In this document: piece by piece, positions 62,950 through 64,000 of the stretch
Numbering within the stretch: position 1 is the first letter of the stretch
How the letters are laid out: each line of letters begins with the position of its first letter
Assembly: GCF_021696945.1 (NCBI RefSeq)
Contig: NZ_JACYHE010000004.1
Location: forward strand, 62,001 to 126,000
Length of the DNA: 64,000 nucleotides
Reading direction: 5' to 3'
Source: Streptomyces sp. JJ36
Lineage (GTDB): Bacteria; Actinomycetota; Actinomycetes; Streptomycetales; Streptomycetaceae
Made by a program: the position numbers and the translations under genes
The notes under the pieces: generated by a model
Databases searched by the model: none
What the model saw: only the letters and a program-made list of their open reading frames with translations
Told to the model about the DNA's origin: nothing

Positions 62950-63831
62950 ATGGACGCGTTCGTCTCGCTGCTCGGCGCCGCAGTGATCCTGACCGTTCTC
63001 CGGGACCTCTTCCACACCCTGTGGCACCCCACCCGCCGAGGCGGTGTCAGCCGGGTCGTCATGACGCTGATGTGGCGGGCGGCCCGTCTCTTCCCGGCCC
63101 ACCGGCGGGTCGCCGGACTCGCCGGCCCGCTGGCGATGGTCACCGTGGTGGGCCTGTGGGCGATGGCCATCGTGCTCGGCTGGGCGCTCGTGTACGTCCC
63201 CCACATGCCGGAGGAGTTCACCTTCTCCCGCGGGCTGGAACCCACCGAACACGCCGACCTGCTGGACTCGGTCTACTTCTCGCTCGTCACCGTCGGCACG
63301 CTGGGCTTCGGCGACATCGCCCCGACCTCCACCTGGCTCCGCATCGTGGCTCCCCTGGAGGCCCTGATCGGTTTCGCCCTGCTGACGGCGACCGTCTCCT
63401 GGGTCCTGGAGATCTACCCGGCGCTGACCCGGCGCCGGGCCCTGGCGCTACGGCTGGCAACGTTGCGCCGCGCGACGCCCACCCGGGAGCAGATGCACAG
63501 CACCCTGGGCGCGGTCCTGCTGGAGAATCTGGCGGCCGACCTCAGCCGCGTCCGGATCGACTTCTCCCAGTACCCGGAGTCGTACTACTTCCACGACGGC
63601 GAGCACGCGGACCTCGCGCTGGCCGCCCTGGTCGGCTACGCCGCGGAGCTCGCGCGGGACGGCCGGGCGAGCGACCGCGCCGACGTCCGGCTGGCCGCCG
63701 CCGTCCTCACCGACACGCTGGAGGAACTCGCCACCACCCTGGACCAGCGCTTCCTCCATACGGGCGGCACCCCGGCGGAGGTGTTCGCCGCGTTCGCCCG
63801 CGATCACGACCGTACGCCGCACGGGGCCTGA
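62950..63831 (+). CDS. Two-helix potassium channel-family protein
   Basis: A 293-residue membrane protein with helices near 1-20, 60-83 and 128-148 around a pore loop. The filter region reads 'SLVTVGTLGFGDIAP' (TLGFGD at 117-122), close to but not identical with TVGYGD. A soluble C-terminal helical domain (about 160-293) has no RCK signature. GGAGG lies 6 nt before the ATG. Potassium selectivity is likely but unproven. Confidence 0.87.
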   Translation: MDAFVSLLGAAVILTVLRDLFHTLWHPTRRGGVSRVVMTLMWRAARLFPAHRRVAGLAGPLAMVTVVGLWAMAIVLGWALVYVPHMPEEFTFSRGLEPTEHADLLDSVYFSLVTVGTLGFGDIAPTSTWLRIVAPLEALIGFALLTATVSWVLEIYPALTRRRALALRLATLRRATPTREQMHSTLGAVLLENLAADLSRVRIDFSQYPESYYFHDGEHADLALAALVGYAAELARDGRASDRADVRLAAAVLTDTLEELATTLDQRFLHTGGTPAEVFAAFARDHDRTPHGA

Positions 63832-63906
63832 GGGCCGGCCCCCCGTGGCTCCGCGGCAGGCCCCGGGCACGGTCCGGCCGGCGCCGTACGCCCCGCGCGC
63901 ACAGCG

Positions 63907-63948
63907 CCGCGGGCGGGGCACCGGAGGAGTCCGGCGCCCCGCCCGCGG
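63907..63948. terminator. Terminator hairpin between convergent genes
   Basis: A 13-bp perfect GC stem (63907-63919 with 63936-63948), extended outward by ACAGCG/CGCTGT. A small CCGGA/TCCGG hairpin lies in the loop. Confidence 0.75.
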
Positions 63949-63974
63949 TCAGCGCTGTGGCGCGATCGGGCAGG

Positions 63975-64000
63975 TCAGCCCATGGCGCCCTGCATGTCGG
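63975..64000 (-). CDS. Possible 3' end of a leftward gene
   Basis: A TGA at 63975-63977 after codons for D-M-Q-G-A-M-G, just beyond a terminator-like hairpin. Only seven codons are visible, so no identity can be given. Confidence 0.25.

Overview
This window is chromosomal DNA of a Streptomyces-type actinomycete. The evidence is a GC content above 70 percent, frequent GTG and TTG starts, strong third-position G/C bias, a mycothiol conjugate amidase (mca), an XRE regulator plus DUF397 pair, a chitinase with a DasR-type operator, and a GTP-dependent PEP carboxykinase. I see no rRNA, tRNA, CRISPR array, complete insertion sequence or replication origin.

Layout. 0-12.5 kb holds the end of an FtsX-type ABC permease, an SPFH protein with a ribbon-helix-helix partner, a membrane alpha/beta hydrolase, an AI-2E family transporter, a secreted lytic transglycosylase with an unusual structured leader, a PIN-PhoH ATPase, a cis-prenyltransferase and an aldo/keto reductase. 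12.7-25.1 kb is a leftward Tad/Flp pilus locus: prepilin peptidase, proline-rich membrane protein, OmpA-domain protein, lipoprotein, TadG-like protein, Flp pilin, TadC, TadB, TadA, TadE, a CpaE-TadE fusion, CpaB and a zinc-ribbon protein. 25.5-30 kb carries a secreted GH18 chitinase, a non-canonical Nramp-related transporter and a secreted serine protease. 30.1-35.6 kb is a divergent catabolic cluster (RidA, IclR regulator, sugar-acid kinase // PLP deaminase, N-acyl-D-amino-acid deacylase). I suggest it degrades N-acetyl-glucosaminic acid, the C1-oxidised end of chitin. 35.6-43.3 kb is an accessory, decaying zone: XRE/DUF397/anti-sigma ATPase, a frameshifted and truncated histidyl-tRNA synthetase, two copies of a 100-bp element with terminal inverted repeats, a methyltransferase, a regulator remnant, a DUF2975 plus HTH pair, an FAD oxidoreductase, a copied 3' end of trhA and a Uma2 nuclease. 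43.3-64 kb returns to core genes: trhA, pckG, an aminotransferase, TetR, a YyaL-type thioredoxin-domain protein, metB, a sigma-like pair, MarR, ilvA, a DrrAB-type ABC exporter, greA, mca, msrA and a potassium channel.

Working together. The Tad genes should build an inner-membrane ATPase and platform that assembles Flp/TadE pseudopilins across a monoderm envelope, with the OmpA-domain protein and lipoprotein as wall or membrane anchors. The chitinase is probably released from DasR repression by glucosamine-6-phosphate. The 30-35 kb cluster could feed the oxidised ends of chitin into central metabolism as 2-keto-3-deoxygluconate-6-phosphate. pckG, ilvA, metB and the aminotransferase are ordinary carbon and amino-acid metabolism.

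Most convergent gene pairs are separated by strong GC-rich perfect hairpins. All coordinates and structures were read by eye; no database search or folding program was run.
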